A stretch of 64,000 bases of DNA from Sphingobacteriaceae bacterium. GTDB lineage: Bacteria > Bacteroidota > Bacteroidia > B-17B0 > Aurantibacillaceae. The notes under the pieces are model-generated. The model was not told the origin of the DNA. It searched no databases and worked only from the letters and a program-made list of their open reading frames with translations. Position 1 is the first letter of the stretch; each line of letters opens with the position of its first letter. Below, one piece after another: positions 8,003 through 18,795 of this stretch. Position numbers and translations under genes: made by a program. The stretch spans positions 1-64,000 of the forward strand of contig JADJMM010000004.1 in NCBI GenBank assembly GCA_016709575.1. The letters run 5' to 3'.

Positions 8003-10035
8003 TTAATACTCCACAATTACCGCATCACTAATGATTCCTTCTGCTCCATTGCTGTAAATGGGTTTGATACGGTACTCGTAAATGTTGCCCATGTTTAAAG
8101 TGGTATCTGTAAACTCAGAGGTTTTTCCGGGAAATGTTTTGATGATGGTAGGTTGTGCGCCTTGTTTACATCTGTATAAAACAAATTTCTCAACTTCTCC
8201 TGCGTAATTCCATTTCAGTTTTACGGTTTTTAAAGTTCTGTCGACTTCGAATTTTATATCTGCTATTTTTTTGCGGTAACCGGTTTCGAATTTTATATAG
8301 GGGTTATTGGAGATACTGAAGTTATCATCTTCGTCGCTTACTAATAAACGGTATTTGTAGCCTACTCCCAATTCAACCGTTGTATCTAAAAAACTCTTTA
8401 AACTATCCTTTGCTTGCCATTCTTTAATTTTTGTATCCTTAGTCTCTAATTCTTTACTTCTATACAATACATAATACTTCACGTCTTCACTATTGCTATT
8501 AATCCAATTTACATTTACACCATTGCTATTGAGTTCTAAATTTGTTACAATAGGTTTAACAGGCGGGATTGTATCCGGGCGTTTCACTTCAATAGGTTTA
8601 CATTTAAAAGAATTATTGTAGCGTTTATCAGTCGCAACTACTGAATAGAAAATAGTTTTAGTAAGGGTTTTTAAATTCAATTTGTCTTTATAAATAGGTT
8701 CACGGGCAAATTCATTATTAATTTGAACAAACTCTTCGTGCAGAGCATTTGATTTTAATACTTTATAACCTTGCACATCAGGTTCCGGATTTTTATCCCA
8801 AGTTATGGTGACATTACCTTTAACGTCTACTGTCGCTTTCAATCCGGTAGGTGGAATCGGTGGAACAGTATCACTTATTAAAGCTAAATGTGAATATGAA
8901 TACAAAGTATCGCCATCAAAAGTAATTGCACCAACTTTGTAATAATTGTTCGACTCCGGTTTCTCATCAACGAAATTCGCAGGTTCCTTTGAGCCAAATA
9001 TTTTTGTATAAGGACCTTTATCTTTTTTTGAACGCACTAAAATATATTCTTTAGGCTTAGCACTCTCTTTTTTATCCTGCATCCTGAATTGAACAAACAC
9101 TTTTTGATTTTGAATTACTTTAATACAGTCGATAATAGGAAACGAATTTATAGGCTCATAACCAATTCCAGTAACTACGTTTGAAGGATTAGACTCCTCA
9201 CCGAAATGATTAATACCTTTTATCCTATAAAAATATTTTGCGTTTGTTTTTGAAATTGTATCATCATAATAAATAAATTCTTTTTCTTTTCGAACTGGGA
9301 TGAAATGAGAATAACCGGCGAAAGATTGATTTTCGCGAAACTGATGCTATCTAACGAGCGCTCTACATTATAAGCTGAAAAATCATTTTTATAATCAACT
9401 GACTTCCACTTTAACTTTACAGTTCTACTTTTGAATTTAGCGGACAGGTTCTTGATGGTTGGATTCTGAGAAAACACAGAAGCATTTACTTCTAAAGTTG
9501 TTGCTGTATACTTCATAGCCGGTGGTAAATTATTTATTTCAATCTTATAAGTATACTTTTTTGTGTTTGAAATAGTTGAATCTGCAAAAAACAAACCTGA
9601 TGCTTTTGCAATCTCGCTGTCAAAATCACAACTCAGTAAAAACATATCGTAAAACATTTTTTCATTGGCTAATTCCTGTGGCGTGGTCGTTTTCTTTTTA
9701 TTCCCATGAATTACTTTATAAGCCACAATAGCAGATTCGTTATTCTTAATCAGCATAGCCCATTTCAGTGTATCCATCAATGGGTATGGCGCAATAGTTA
9801 CAGTTTGAACAGGAGGTCTCGACAAAACGTTCTCTTCATTCGTATATCTTGTAATTTTATATCCATTCTTAATGGCGATATCAAACACTTTTCTATCAGA
9901 AGGAACCCAACGCAATAAAATTTTATTTTGCTTCACGAAACTCTTCGCGTAAACCAGTGTGTTTTGTGAGTTTACGCACAGAAATGTAAAAAGCAGTGCT
10001 AAACTGAATAAAAATCTATTTAATTCTCTATTCAT
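8003..10035 (-). CDS. Secreted fibronectin type III-like repeat protein (one frameshift)
   Basis: About 677 residues when repaired. The N-terminal signal peptide (MNRELNRFLFSLALLFTFLCVNSQ) is followed by several FnIII-like domains (PPVKPIVTNLELNSNGVNVN; typical YKVLKSN strands). The frame breaks near 9285-9300, where EKEFIYYDDTISKTNAKYFY can be read only across a one-base shift. The start at 10035 is chosen over an upstream ATG because it overlaps the previous stop as TAATG and begins the signal peptide. Last gene of a three-gene operon. No T9SS sorting domain is seen at the C-terminus, so it is probably periplasmic or surface-attached in another way. Binding or scaffold role inferred. Confidence 0.75.
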
Positions 10036-12988
10036 TAAAGCGATTTTACAGGGGTACAATTTTTTCCGTATTCATACTCGAATCTATAATTCCCTTTTAG
10101 TACTCCAAACACATCGTAAGTACAAGCAAAATCCCCTCTGAAATACATAGGATTCGGTAATTTACCTTGTACCATAGCAGCAACTGCAGCGGTGAAAATT
10201 GGTTTATCGAATGTTTTATCTTCCATACAAGGATAAGGCACATCTTCACAAACATTTAAAACGCAGACCTGTTTATAACAAACTCCAGGCACCTTAACCG
10301 TTCCTCTAATATCTAAACTTCCACTCATCCATAAATACATAGCGCCTTCTGCCAACCATCCTTTCATTCCAATTTTTTCATTTGTGCCTTGACAATATCC
10401 GTTCTTACCATAGTTCATCATCATCAAATCAAATCCTAAACCAAAACTATAAGCAGCATGAATAGAAAAATCATTATACCCAATTTGTTTATCAAAGCCT
10501 GAACGAATTCCGGCACCAGTACAAAATCCTGAACCTTGAGATAAAGAAGTGTTATCACGCGGCGGTAAATTAGTTCCAGAGCCCAATATAGCTTGAATTT
10601 CAGGTGGCGGTGCGTTTGCCGGTTCAATTGCATTTCCGACCATAAAATAAGCTGTAGCATTTACCTGATTTAAAATTCTTATTGTATTAGGATTACTTGG
10701 TTTACCTACTGATAAATACCAACTACCTGGTTCGATATGAAATTTCATTGAACCTTCTCCGGTAACTACGCTATAAGCATTTATGAAAATATTTGCATTC
10801 GCATCAAATGTTTTATTCTCATTGTCAAATATTACGACAATATTTCCTCTTACAGGTGTGGTTGCTCTTTCAGAAACCTGACACATAGAATACACATCAC
10901 CTTTTAAACTTACAAATGCCAATCCTCCCGAACTTGTAAATAAAACTTCCAACATTACATCGCCATTAATAACAGTTTCACTTGAAGAATAAATAAATCC
11001 AACACCGGCTTTAAATCCTAATGAGTAACTATTATCAGGAACATACGATAAAGCATTTGTAGCGTTTACCGGCATACCTTTTGAAGCGTTTATTAATTGT
11101 TCCTGAGTACTTGCACTAGGTTTCATGTGATAATATACGCCGCCCATTAATTTTGTTAGAGTAATAGGAATATTACCTAGCGGAATCTGTACCGGAATAG
11201 CTGCGTCATAATAAAAATACTTGTAAGTATCCTTAGCGCCAAAACAAACATTTACAACAGCTGGTTCGGGTAAAACATCTTTAATAGCGAATTGAATTCT
11301 TCCAAAAAATCCATCACCATAAACCGGATCGTCATCCCTGAAAATAATTAAACCGCCCAAAACAAATACGGAGGTCTTCACATCTAAAGAAATTCCATTT
11401 ATGGCTACCCTATCAAATTTCCAATTAGTTTTTGTAATTGTTACGGGTGCATCTCCTGAATAAGTTTGTTGCGAAGTTTCTATCTTTCCTTTTATATTCA
11501 CTAAAGTTCCAGCAGATAATCCTGCACTTTCGCTTTCAGAAAAATTAATAGAAACACTAAAACCGAAAATTGGAGCACCTTGGTCAATTCCAAAAGTAAT
11601 ATCATTTATACTAACAGGATATTTTGCTGCTTTGGTTTGACTACCATTTGTATGCAAAGTAAATACTCCATTTGTTACATAAGGTGAATTAGTAACAATA
11701 GTAAGATTTTGAAATACCAGATACCCGCCACCGGAATTCATTTTCTCACCAGTAAAACTTATTTTCCATTCAACACGGCACTTGGCTTAAATAACCCATT
11801 GCTTTTGGCAATTGTAATATTTGAAGTATTGAATAAATCTACCTGCGCAGTGAAGACATCAAACTTTAAACCATTAGCCGGACTAATTACAAAATTGTAA
11901 TCAATCTCTTTGTTTTGCGGGTTCTCATAAACATTCGCTGTAAACGCCAATGCTTGTTCTTTAGCCATTACTGGAATATTTACTTTTCCTTTTAGATGTC
12001 CACTGTTTAAATGATTGCAGACAAAACCAACACCTAATTCATCCAGTGAAAAAGCCCAACCACTCATACTTCCTTCTTCCGTGCTAAAAATATTATTTAC
12101 TTGGAATAAACCAGAAACACCCATATGATCAATCAATAAATTCTTTACTTCAATTTCAGTACGTTTTCCTGTTTTAGAAATTTCCGTTGGGAGTTTTACT
12201 TTTAACTCCTGTAAATAAAAACCGGTCCACATTTGTGGCGTTACCATGTTTGGATTTGAATAACCGGCTGGAAATGCCATTTGAGGGGCATTTACCAATT
12301 CACTCATGTCAACAGTAGCATTGCTTACCTTAAACGACCAATTATTTAACCCCTCCATTGTAAATGGAGTAATATTGACTTGCGCTACAAAGTTATGAAT
12401 GTCGTTTGTGTAAATCTGAAAACTTGCTGTTACAACTGAATCTGCGGTTTCAGTTTTATCGGGCCTTAATTTTCCTTTACTAAAAACAAAATGTCCTTTT
12501 AAACTTACTGCTTTAAATCCGTTACAATCCCACTCTACAAAATTTTGTCCATCTGGTTTTAATTTTAATGTTACTGTATTATTTATTTTTATAGAATGTT
12601 CACTTACCAACATTAATTTAGCTTGATTACCACCAACAACGCCTTTGGGATTAAATTTTATGTTTACAGCTTCAAAGGCTAGGCGTTTAGTGCTTCCTGG
12701 GAAATCAATAGCAGCATAGGCACTAAAATAAGCACCGCCAGGTTTAAAGTTTACAGAATCAATTGCTATTACATAACGAGCTTCTCCTATCTTTTTTATA
12801 ATACCAAACGGAAGCACCACATTACTATCTGGTGTTAATTGGTCTAAGAAATTATTACTTTCTTCAACGGTATTAACCATTGAAACTACTTTATCAATTT
12901 TAGGATTGGATGTAGAATCACTTTGTGAAAATGACATTAAACTCATTAACACTGATAGAAATACTAATATGATTTTATTTCTCTTCAC
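10035..12988 (-). CDS. Large secreted protein of unknown function (~984 aa, one frameshift)
   Basis: The GTG start at 12988 overlaps the upstream stop (TAGTG) and opens a signal peptide (MKRNKIILVFLSVLMSLMSFSQ). The frame breaks in an A run near 11762-11766: adding one A turns NGK-stop into NGKISFTGEKMNSGGG and joins a 409-codon and a 568-codon reading frame. The body is rich in Gly, Asn and beta-type sequence, with no recognised domain; the C-terminal part has paired cysteines (VPGVCYKQVCVLNVCEDV) suggesting disulfides in the periplasm or on the surface. Middle gene of the operon with a barrel protein and an FnIII protein. I do not recognise the family. Confidence 0.7.
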
Positions 12989-14714
12989 TAAAAACTATAA
13001 TTTAATCCAGCATTACCGGTAAATTCATTAAAACCTGTTGCGGTTGAAATAACTTTAATTTTTTGCAAATACGTTGCGCTAATGTTAAATCCTAACCGTC
13101 CCACTTTCTGATTTTTAAATTTAGGATTATAACCAAAAGTTAATCTGTGATTAAAAACTTCATTGGTCTTAATAGAGTTAGTGAGCATTTGATTATAAGA
13201 ACTTCCTACTGACACACGAATGGTATTCTTAACAAAAGCCTGACCAATATTTATACTGGGACCAAAATAAAAATTATCCATACCAATTAGCTGACTGTAA
13301 TTAGCATTAACACCAATACTGATAGATGTTTTTGTTTTTACAATTGAAGTGTTATGTGATAAGTTTGCGTTTACAATACGTGATGGTAATTTTACATTAG
13401 AAGTTGTTCCAAACATTCCTGGGTCTGAAATCGCCCCTTGATTTTGGCCGGTTACCATATAATTGGCAGTGAGCAAAATATTTTGCTTAGTTTTTGTCTT
13501 GCCGAAATTATAACCCATGCTTAACATCGAGTTTTGAGAGAGTTGATAGAAATTAAGAGTATCTAAAGTATTTCTGTAAAAAGGATCTTCTTGCGGACGT
13601 TGTTTTGTGAATGTACTGAAGTTACTGTAAGAGGCCATTAAATTCCAATGCTTATTTGGCATGAAGTTCGCATTGAAAGAACCTACCCATCGTTTTGTAG
13701 TTGCTAATTTTGAATTATCGAGATTATTGCGCTGTACACCAGTGTTTAAAGTTAGATTCAGTTTTCCTTTCAATAAACCTAATGAAGGTGCAATCGTTAT
13801 ATTCTCTAAATCATTATTAAAATAATACGCACCCAACGTTTTGTACTCAGGGTCTATTCTTTCATAATTTAAATTAACACCAAATGACTTTACATTATAA
13901 CCAATACTTGATTTAAAAGCGCTAAAAAACTGAGAGGTTGCGTTTGGTTTAAAAATTCCAGGCAAATGATTTTTCGGAGGAGAGTTCACATCGGAAGGTG
14001 AAGTAATATTTCTGGTTACACCAGATAAAGCGTATTCAGCTTCTAATTTGATTTTTTTGTAGAAGGTAGTATGTCCACTAATACTTACAACCGTGTTTTC
14101 CATTGGTGTTACGTTAGTATTTACCGGGATAAAAACTAAGGAGGTCGCTTCATCTTTAGCTGCAAAATAAATTAGTTTAACACCATGTCCGTTTTTATCG
14201 TAGCCAGCCATTGCACCATAACCCATTCGCTTATAACTCATATTGGCATCCGAATTATTTTCAGAATCAAACTCAACCGCTTTTTTCAATCTTCCATACA
14301 TAGCAGCGAACTTGAAATTTTTAGGAGTTAACTCTATTCCTCCACCTGCAAAAACATGTCCGGCCAAAGTGTACTGCGAAAACTGCATAGAGGTTATTCC
14401 TGCATAACCTTTAATCCATTTGTAAGTGGGATTAAAACTTTGAATGTTGAATGGCTGTGTATAAGCTACTTGATTATTACTATAGTTGAAAGTGAACGGC
14501 AAACTCACATCAAAATATTTACGTTAAGATTTCCATTTAAAAACCAAGTAAAAGGTTGACGACGATTTGGAATTCCATCTGCATTATAAAACACTGATGA
14601 ATAATTTAATCCCCCACTTACTTTAACCATATCTTTTTTTCCAACTTTCTCAAGATTTTGAGAAAAGGAAATAGACGCCAAAAACATCAATATTATATAG
14701 CTAAACCTTTGCAT
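12988..14714 (-). CDS. Outer-membrane beta-barrel-like protein (one frameshift)
   Basis: About 576 residues. Signal peptide (MQRFSYIILMFLASISFSQ), then alternating polar/aromatic strands typical of an outer-membrane barrel (FKFAAMYGRL, YGAMAGYDKNG, KHWNLMASYSNFSTF) ending in a terminal aromatic (GNAGLNYSF), as barrel-assembly signals do. The frame breaks at an A run on the plus strand (14512-14515): one more base converts NVNILM-stop into NVNIFDVSLPFTFNYS. First gene of the three-gene operon; its stop overlaps the next start as TAGTG. The barrel may anchor or export the two following secreted proteins; this is inference. Confidence 0.75.
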
Positions 14715-14762
14715 AAAAAAGGACAGCTAAAATAATAATTTCCTATTAAAAAACAAGGGGCA

Positions 14763-14815
14763 AAAAAGGTCATTTACTACGTATAAAGACGTAGGCATTT
14801 TAGCCTTTTTTTTAT
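14763..14815 (-). terminator. Probable terminator hairpin between operons
   Basis: Imperfect long hairpin: outer arms AAAAAAGG / CCTTTTTT, inner stem CTACG / CGTAG. On the minus strand it ends in a T run and would stop transcription of the DUF218 gene before the barrel operon. Confidence 0.4.
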
Positions 14816-14880
14816 CATGTAGGATTAGAAGGAGGGAATTTGGTTAGGCAAGAAAAGTGCGCTAAGCAATACTATTGGCA

Positions 14881-15564
14881 TTAATTAGCCTTAGTTTCCC
14901 GTCTTATCTTATCTTCCTCGGTATACTCAATGTTTTTTCCCATGGTACCGCGTAGTCGCTTAAAAAAACCTTCACGTTTTTTTAATGAGTTGAATGCAGT
15001 ATCACTCATTCTGGCAGGTTCAGGATTAATTTTTGGCTCCGTTCTATCCATTATTAAAACAGTATCTAACAACAAAGGCAATAGTTTTATATCTAATTTT
15101 TGTTTTTTGATGTACGAGTAAAGATTGCTGGTTTGATAGGGGTCTGTTGCCAATGCAATGTTCTTAAAGCCTTGTGCTTTTGCTAAGTAATATGAGTAAT
15201 ATACATTCTCAGTGCTATGCTCCGCTTTTTCCTCAGTAAAAATATATGCTTTTGGTATACCAAAGGCTTCGGCAAACAAGCCCATGATTCTACTCTCAAT
15301 AAATTGCGAATGCACCGCCCCACCCGAATAAATAATATTTTTCGTGTAGCCTTTTTCAAATAAAAACTTCGACCACAAAATCCGTAATCTCATCACATCA
15401 CTCCACTTTTTAGCGTTATAAGGAACACCGGGCACAATAATAGCATCAAAGGGTTGGTCCTTGATGTTAGCCATGTATAATTTATAGGGTGATTTGCGAA
15501 CAGGGTTAAGTATGGCGCAATTATTAAAGAGAAGAACAACTAGAATGAGCGACCAAAATTTCAT
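14881..15564 (-). CDS. YdcF/SanA-like DUF218 protein, probable lipoprotein
   Basis: A 227-residue protein. DUF218 signatures: FDAIIVPGVPYN near the start, IIYSGGAVHSQ, then EEKAEHSTENVYYS (family E-x-x-S-x-N/T-x-E pattern) and NIALATDPYQTSN. Known of the family: DUF218 proteins (YdcF, SanA, ElyC) are Rossmann-like and have been linked to envelope integrity; biochemical function is uncertain. The N-terminus is hydrophobic with a Cys at residue 16 (LLFNNC), an imperfect lipobox, so membrane attachment is likely. It is followed by a hairpin and preceded by a small secreted-protein gene about 20 bp away, possibly co-transcribed. Confidence 0.8.
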   Translation of the reverse strand: MKFWSLILVVLLFNNCAILNPVRKSPYKLYMANIKDQPFDAIIVPGVPYNAKKWSDVMRLRILWSKFLFEKGYTKNIIYSGGAVHSQFIESRIMGLFAEAFGIPKAYIFTEEKAEHSTENVYYSYYLAKAQGFKNIALATDPYQTSNLYSYIKKQKLDIKLLPLLLDTVLIMDRTEPKINPEPARMSDTAFNSLKKREGFFKRLRGTMGKNIEYTEEDKIRRETKAN

Positions 15565-15585
15565 TTTACAAATCTAATGAGAATT

Positions 15586-16115
15586 TTACTCGTAATAGGG
15601 ATAATCTTTATGAAAGTGATTAATGACTACTAAAAACTGATACTCGCCTTTGCCACCAAGAAAAGTAAATTCAACCTTCATTTTCTCCCCATTCACATTT
15701 TTCCAGCGGGCTTCTAATACGTCGTAACCCCAATGCTTCTTTTTGTATGGATCAACATACTTTTGATTGCCCGTAATTAATTCATCAGGCTCGCCGTACC
15801 ATTTGGTGTAATCAGCTATTATTTCTTTTGAGGCTTTTAAACATGCTTTAAAATTAGCATCGCTTAATTCTCCAATGTATATGCTAAACAACATCCAGCT
15901 TAATTTACCGTCTTTAAAATTTAATCCCCAAGCTGAAATTAAACCGTGAAGGGTATCTCTTCAATAGTTAAATTAGTTTCTTGCTCATACTTACTTTCTT
16001 TCGCTGTAGGGAAAAGTTTCTTTGCTTCTTCTAAACTCATGCCAATTTTTGCTTTTTGTTGAGAGAAGGCAATGATATAAGAGAAAAGGAAAATTATTGA
16101 AAGGAGTTTTTTCAT
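15586..16115 (-). CDS. Small secreted protein of unknown function (one frameshift)
   Basis: About 176 residues when repaired. Signal peptide MKKLLSIIFLFSYIIAFSQ starts at 16115; the mature start (IGMSLEEAKKLFPTAKES) resembles other Bacteroidota periplasmic proteins. The frame breaks near 15955-15965, after which DTLHGLISAWGLNFKDGKLS continues to a C-terminus ending HFHKDYPYYE. No domain recognised. It lies directly upstream of the DUF218 gene on the same strand and may share its transcript. Confidence 0.6.
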
Positions 16116-16139
16116 TTTTAAGTTTTAACCGAGAGCATT

Positions 16140-16200
16140 CTTCTATTAACCTCATCCGTCCACCTACGGCGGACACCTTCTCCTATAAGGAGAAGGGAAT
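16140..16200. repeat. REP-like inverted repeats
   Basis: CCGTCCACCTACGGCGGA and CCTTCTCCTATAAGGAGAAGG occur side by side between two minus-strand genes. Both have hairpin potential; the second could end the transcript of a gene to either side. Confidence 0.5.
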
Positions 16201-16208
16201 TGCTTGTT

Positions 16209-17510
16209 CTATTTTATGTTCTCGTAAATTTCGTTGGGTTGTATACTTAATTCAGAAAATACTTTATCCATAGAGGCGGCAGGGTATCTGCGGGATTTGA
16301 AATACGTAAAATCTTCTTGTAGAATTTTATCAAATGATTTTCCATCTTCTGATTTTTTGCCAACACATTTTTTATACGCTTCTACTGCTTGTGGCACACT
16401 TCCAAAAAATAAATAACTATGACCTAACCCAATTTGCAAGGTAATATCATTCTCATCTTTCTTTATAGCATCTTTAAATAAATTATTTGCTCTCGAATAA
16501 TTATTATTCTCTAATTCCTCCCAAGCCTCCTTTACTAAACCTTCTTTAGTGCTTAAGTCGTTTGAGCTTTTTTTGTTTAAATCATCGTTATTAGCGGTAT
16601 GTACAACATCACTAATCTTTTTTCCTTCAGCACTTTTCATGCCATCTTTATACAAAATAAAATTAGCCACTCTGCCTGAATCATTTTTCAAGAATTCGAT
16701 TTTCGTATCGGCAAATTCCCAAAAGAATTTATTCTCTGTTTCAGCATAAATATCATTTCTGTTTTGTCCGCCTGAGGCCACTGCTTCTAAATGATCATCT
16801 GCTCTGGTAACACTTAAAATAATATTAGAAGATATTTGATATTGCCCCACATAACTATCCAATTTTTTTGCATCTAACTTTACTTTTTTAGAATTGGCTG
16901 TTGAAATTACTTTTTCTAATTTCACTAACATTAAGTTGCAATTCAAAGTTATTTCTTCACCTAGAACAACTCCGTCATTCATTAAATCATAATTCCCCAC
17001 ACCAAAATCACCACGACGGATTTTACCGGTGATATTAAAGCCATAAACGGTTTTGTTTGTATGATAATTGATTACAACTTTAGGGGCGCCTACAGCAGTT
17101 AACTTTACTTTTTTAGTCACACCTTTCATTGTTAAATCGCCCTCCACATCATAAGTACCTTTTACTTTGCCGGGTTTAAAACTTGTAGATGAGAATTTAA
17201 TCTTAGGATATTTATCCGATTCAAAAAATACTTTACTTTTCAAATCTGCATCACGGTTATCATCGCCGGTTTCAACACTGCGGGTATCTACCATAAAGGA
17301 AACGCTTGTGTTACTAAAATCTGTTTCTGATGGCGAAAGTATTTTTCCATCGAAATTTTTAAAGTTGCCTTCAAAATTATTCACCATCATATAAGTTAAA
17401 CCAAATCCAACACGACTATGGCTTTTGTCTACTTTCCAACTTACTTGTGCAATGTTTGTACTAAAAATTATAGTTAAGATTACAATTAATGATAGTGGCG
17501 CTTTTTTCAT
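16209..17510 (-). CDS. YceI-domain protein fused to DUF3471-like and TPR segments
   Basis: A 433-residue protein. Signal peptide (residues 1-22), then a YceI domain (about 23-195: WKVDKSHSRVGFGLTYMM, DLTMKGVTKKVKLT, NITGKIRRGDFGVGN). Known of the family: YceI proteins are periplasmic lipocalin-like barrels that bind isoprenoid-type lipids. Residues about 210-300 (LDSYVGQYQISSNIILSVTR) resemble DUF3471, usually found after beta-lactamase-like domains. A TPR-like C-terminus (about 325-400: EELENNNYSRANNLFKDAI, IGLGHSYLFFGSVPQAVEAY) follows. Most YceI proteins end after the first domain at about 190 residues, so this three-part arrangement is unusual. The gene stands alone. Confidence 0.85.
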   Translation of the reverse strand: MKKAPLSLIVILTIIFSTNIAQVSWKVDKSHSRVGFGLTYMMVNNFEGNFKNFDGKILSPSETDFSNTSVSFMVDTRSVETGDDNRDADLKSKVFFESDKYPKIKFSSTSFKPGKVKGTYDVEGDLTMKGVTKKVKLTAVGAPKVVINYHTNKTVYGFNITGKIRRGDFGVGNYDLMNDGVVLGEEITLNCNLMLVKLEKVISTANSKKVKLDAKKLDSYVGQYQISSNIILSVTRADDHLEAVASGGQNRNDIYAETENKFFWEFADTKIEFLKNDSGRVANFILYKDGMKSAEGKKISDVVHTANNDDLNKKSSNDLSTKEGLVKEAWEELENNNYSRANNLFKDAIKKDENDITLQIGLGHSYLFFGSVPQAVEAYKKCVGKKSEDGKSFDKILQEDFTYFKSRRYPAASMDKVFSELSIQPNEIYENIK

Positions 17511-17643
17511 TTGATATAATTTAAATTTTACTTATCTTTTTTGAACCCTAGACTTAAGACCTTTTTCGTGAAGGTGGACTTAATCCAAAAAGTTTTCTTT
17601 AGCTACTACGATAAGTAAACTCAAAAATTTGCTTCTGCAATAA

Positions 17644-18101
17644 CTAATTCCTCAATCTAAACTTATATGGAATGTCGTCCATTTTTTTAAACCGAATACA
17701 GCTTTTTCCCATATCTAATTTTGATTTAGAATATTTCGGGAATTCTTTTACAAACCAATCTAATAATTCTTGTCGAGTGTTCCATAAAGACCTATTTTTG
17801 TACACAGCCGAGAAGTATTCTTTAAAACTGCCATTAAAAATGTTTGTGAATTTGATTGCTGATTGGCAAAAAGGAGCGAAGCGAGGCTCATATAACCCAG
17901 AGGTAAAGTTGGGTCGCAATGATAACCTGCCGGGTATATTTTTAATGGTACGCAATACATTAACATGCCATAAGCCATTGTTTCAGAATACTCTTTTGAA
18001 AGATTTTTCTTTATGACTTTTCTTAATTCTCCCATTGGCTTTTTTCTATCCGCTGGTAAAGAATCAATATATTCTTTTGGTGTTTTTGCTTTTGATTGCA
18101 T
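17644..18101 (-). CDS. DUF1801 (YdhG-like) protein, frameshifted
   Basis: The N-terminus (KTPKEYIDSLPADRKKPMGE, ETMAYGMLMYCVPLKIYPAGYHCDP) and C-terminus (LLDWFVKEFPKYSKSKLDMG, then CIRFKKMDDIPYK) are both diagnostic of the DUF1801 family of small cytosolic proteins, but they lie in different frames. The change falls between about 17770 and 17900; the middle segment is also less family-like than the ends, so more than one indel or a small rearrangement is possible. Expected length about 145 residues. Cellular role of the family is not well defined. Confidence 0.65.
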
Positions 18102-18129
18102 GGCTCAATTTTTGAAATACCAATGTAAT

Positions 18130-18166
18130 AAAAAACCCCGTTTCTTTTGAAGAAACGGGGTTTTTT
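18130..18166. terminator. Bidirectional Rho-independent terminator after trxA
   Basis: Stem AAAACCCCGTTTCTT / AGAAACGGGGTTTT with a TTGA loop and T runs on both strands. It lies directly after the trxA stop on the minus strand. Confidence 0.85.
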
Positions 18167-18182
18167 GCGTGTAATTACCTAA

Positions 18183-18500
18183 TTACAATTGAGCGTCTAA
18201 TTTCGCTACTAAATTAGCTTTTGGCACTGCGCCTACTTGCTTATCTACAACTTGTCCGTTTTTAAAAAACAGAATTGTAGGTATATTACGAATACCAAAG
18301 TTCATGCTAATGTTTGGATTAGTATCTACATTAACTTTTCCAACTACCGCTTTTCCTTCGTAGTCTTTAGACAATTCTTCTACGATCGGGCCTACCATAC
18401 GGCAAGGTCCGCACCATTCTGCCCAAAAATCGATTAATACCGGTTTGTCGCTTTTCATTACTAACTCTTCGAAGTTAGCGTCTGTTATTTCTAGTGCCAT
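18183..18500 (-). CDS. trxA: Thioredoxin
   Basis: A 105-residue cytosolic thioredoxin with the WCGPC active site (Cys30, Cys33), the buried Asp in VLIDFWAEW and the cis-Pro in IRNIPTILFF. Full length for the family, no signal peptide. It reduces protein disulfides with thioredoxin reductase and NADPH. An AAGGAGG Shine-Dalgarno sits 6 nt before the ATG, which fixes the start and is unusual because Bacteroidota mostly lack such sites. It has its own promoter-like element upstream and a strong terminator. Confidence 0.97.
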   Translation of the reverse strand: MALEITDANFEELVMKSDKPVLIDFWAEWCGPCRMVGPIVEELSKDYEGKAVVGKVNVDTNPNISMNFGIRNIPTILFFKNGQVVDKQVGAVPKANLVAKLDAQL

Positions 18501-18506
18501 TTTTTT

Positions 18507-18513
18507 CCTCCTT
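18507..18513 (-). promoter_or_regulatory. Strong Shine-Dalgarno of trxA
   Basis: AAGGAGG six bases before the trxA ATG on the minus strand, a near-perfect anti-16S match. Most other starts in this window lack anything similar. Confidence 0.8.
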
Positions 18514-18605
18514 ATTTTTATATAAAATTAATCAATATTACCGGGTTTTCTTAAAATCATATAAGGCTTTTTCAAAGCTACTGATTCTCAGCAAAATAAT
18601 CTTCA

Positions 18606-18613
18606 CAAAGATA
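18606..18613 (-). promoter_or_regulatory. Candidate -7 element of trxA
   Basis: TATCTTTG on the minus strand fits TAnnTTTG. It would give a leader of about 100 nt. No clear -33 TTTG at the right spacing. Confidence 0.4.
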
Positions 18614-18748
18614 CACAAAGTAAGTTTCAGTGAATTTACGAGAAAAATCCACTACTATTATCTTAACAAAGTTTTACTTTTCCAGTCAACAATTTTCATT
18701 AAAATACAAATCCTCCCGATTTCTTTTAACTAGTGAAATCATTTTTTA

Positions 18749-18779
18749 TTGGTTACAGGGTTTAATTAAATTACATTTG
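18749..18779 (+). promoter_or_regulatory. Promoter of the TPR histidine kinase
   Basis: TTG (18749-18751), 20 bp, then TACATTTG (18772-18779), matching the Bacteroidota consensus. The ATG lies 16 bp after the -7 element, so the leader is very short. Confidence 0.6.
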
Positions 18780-18795
18780 GTTATCTAATACTAAA

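Noticed and set aside
7753..8016. 87-codon open frame on the minus strand
   Set aside because: Runs through palindromes and tandem repeats; the protein repeats itself because the DNA does.
15991..16176. 61-codon minus-strand open frame
   Set aside because: Out of frame with the signal peptide and family-like sequence of the gene at 15586-16115.
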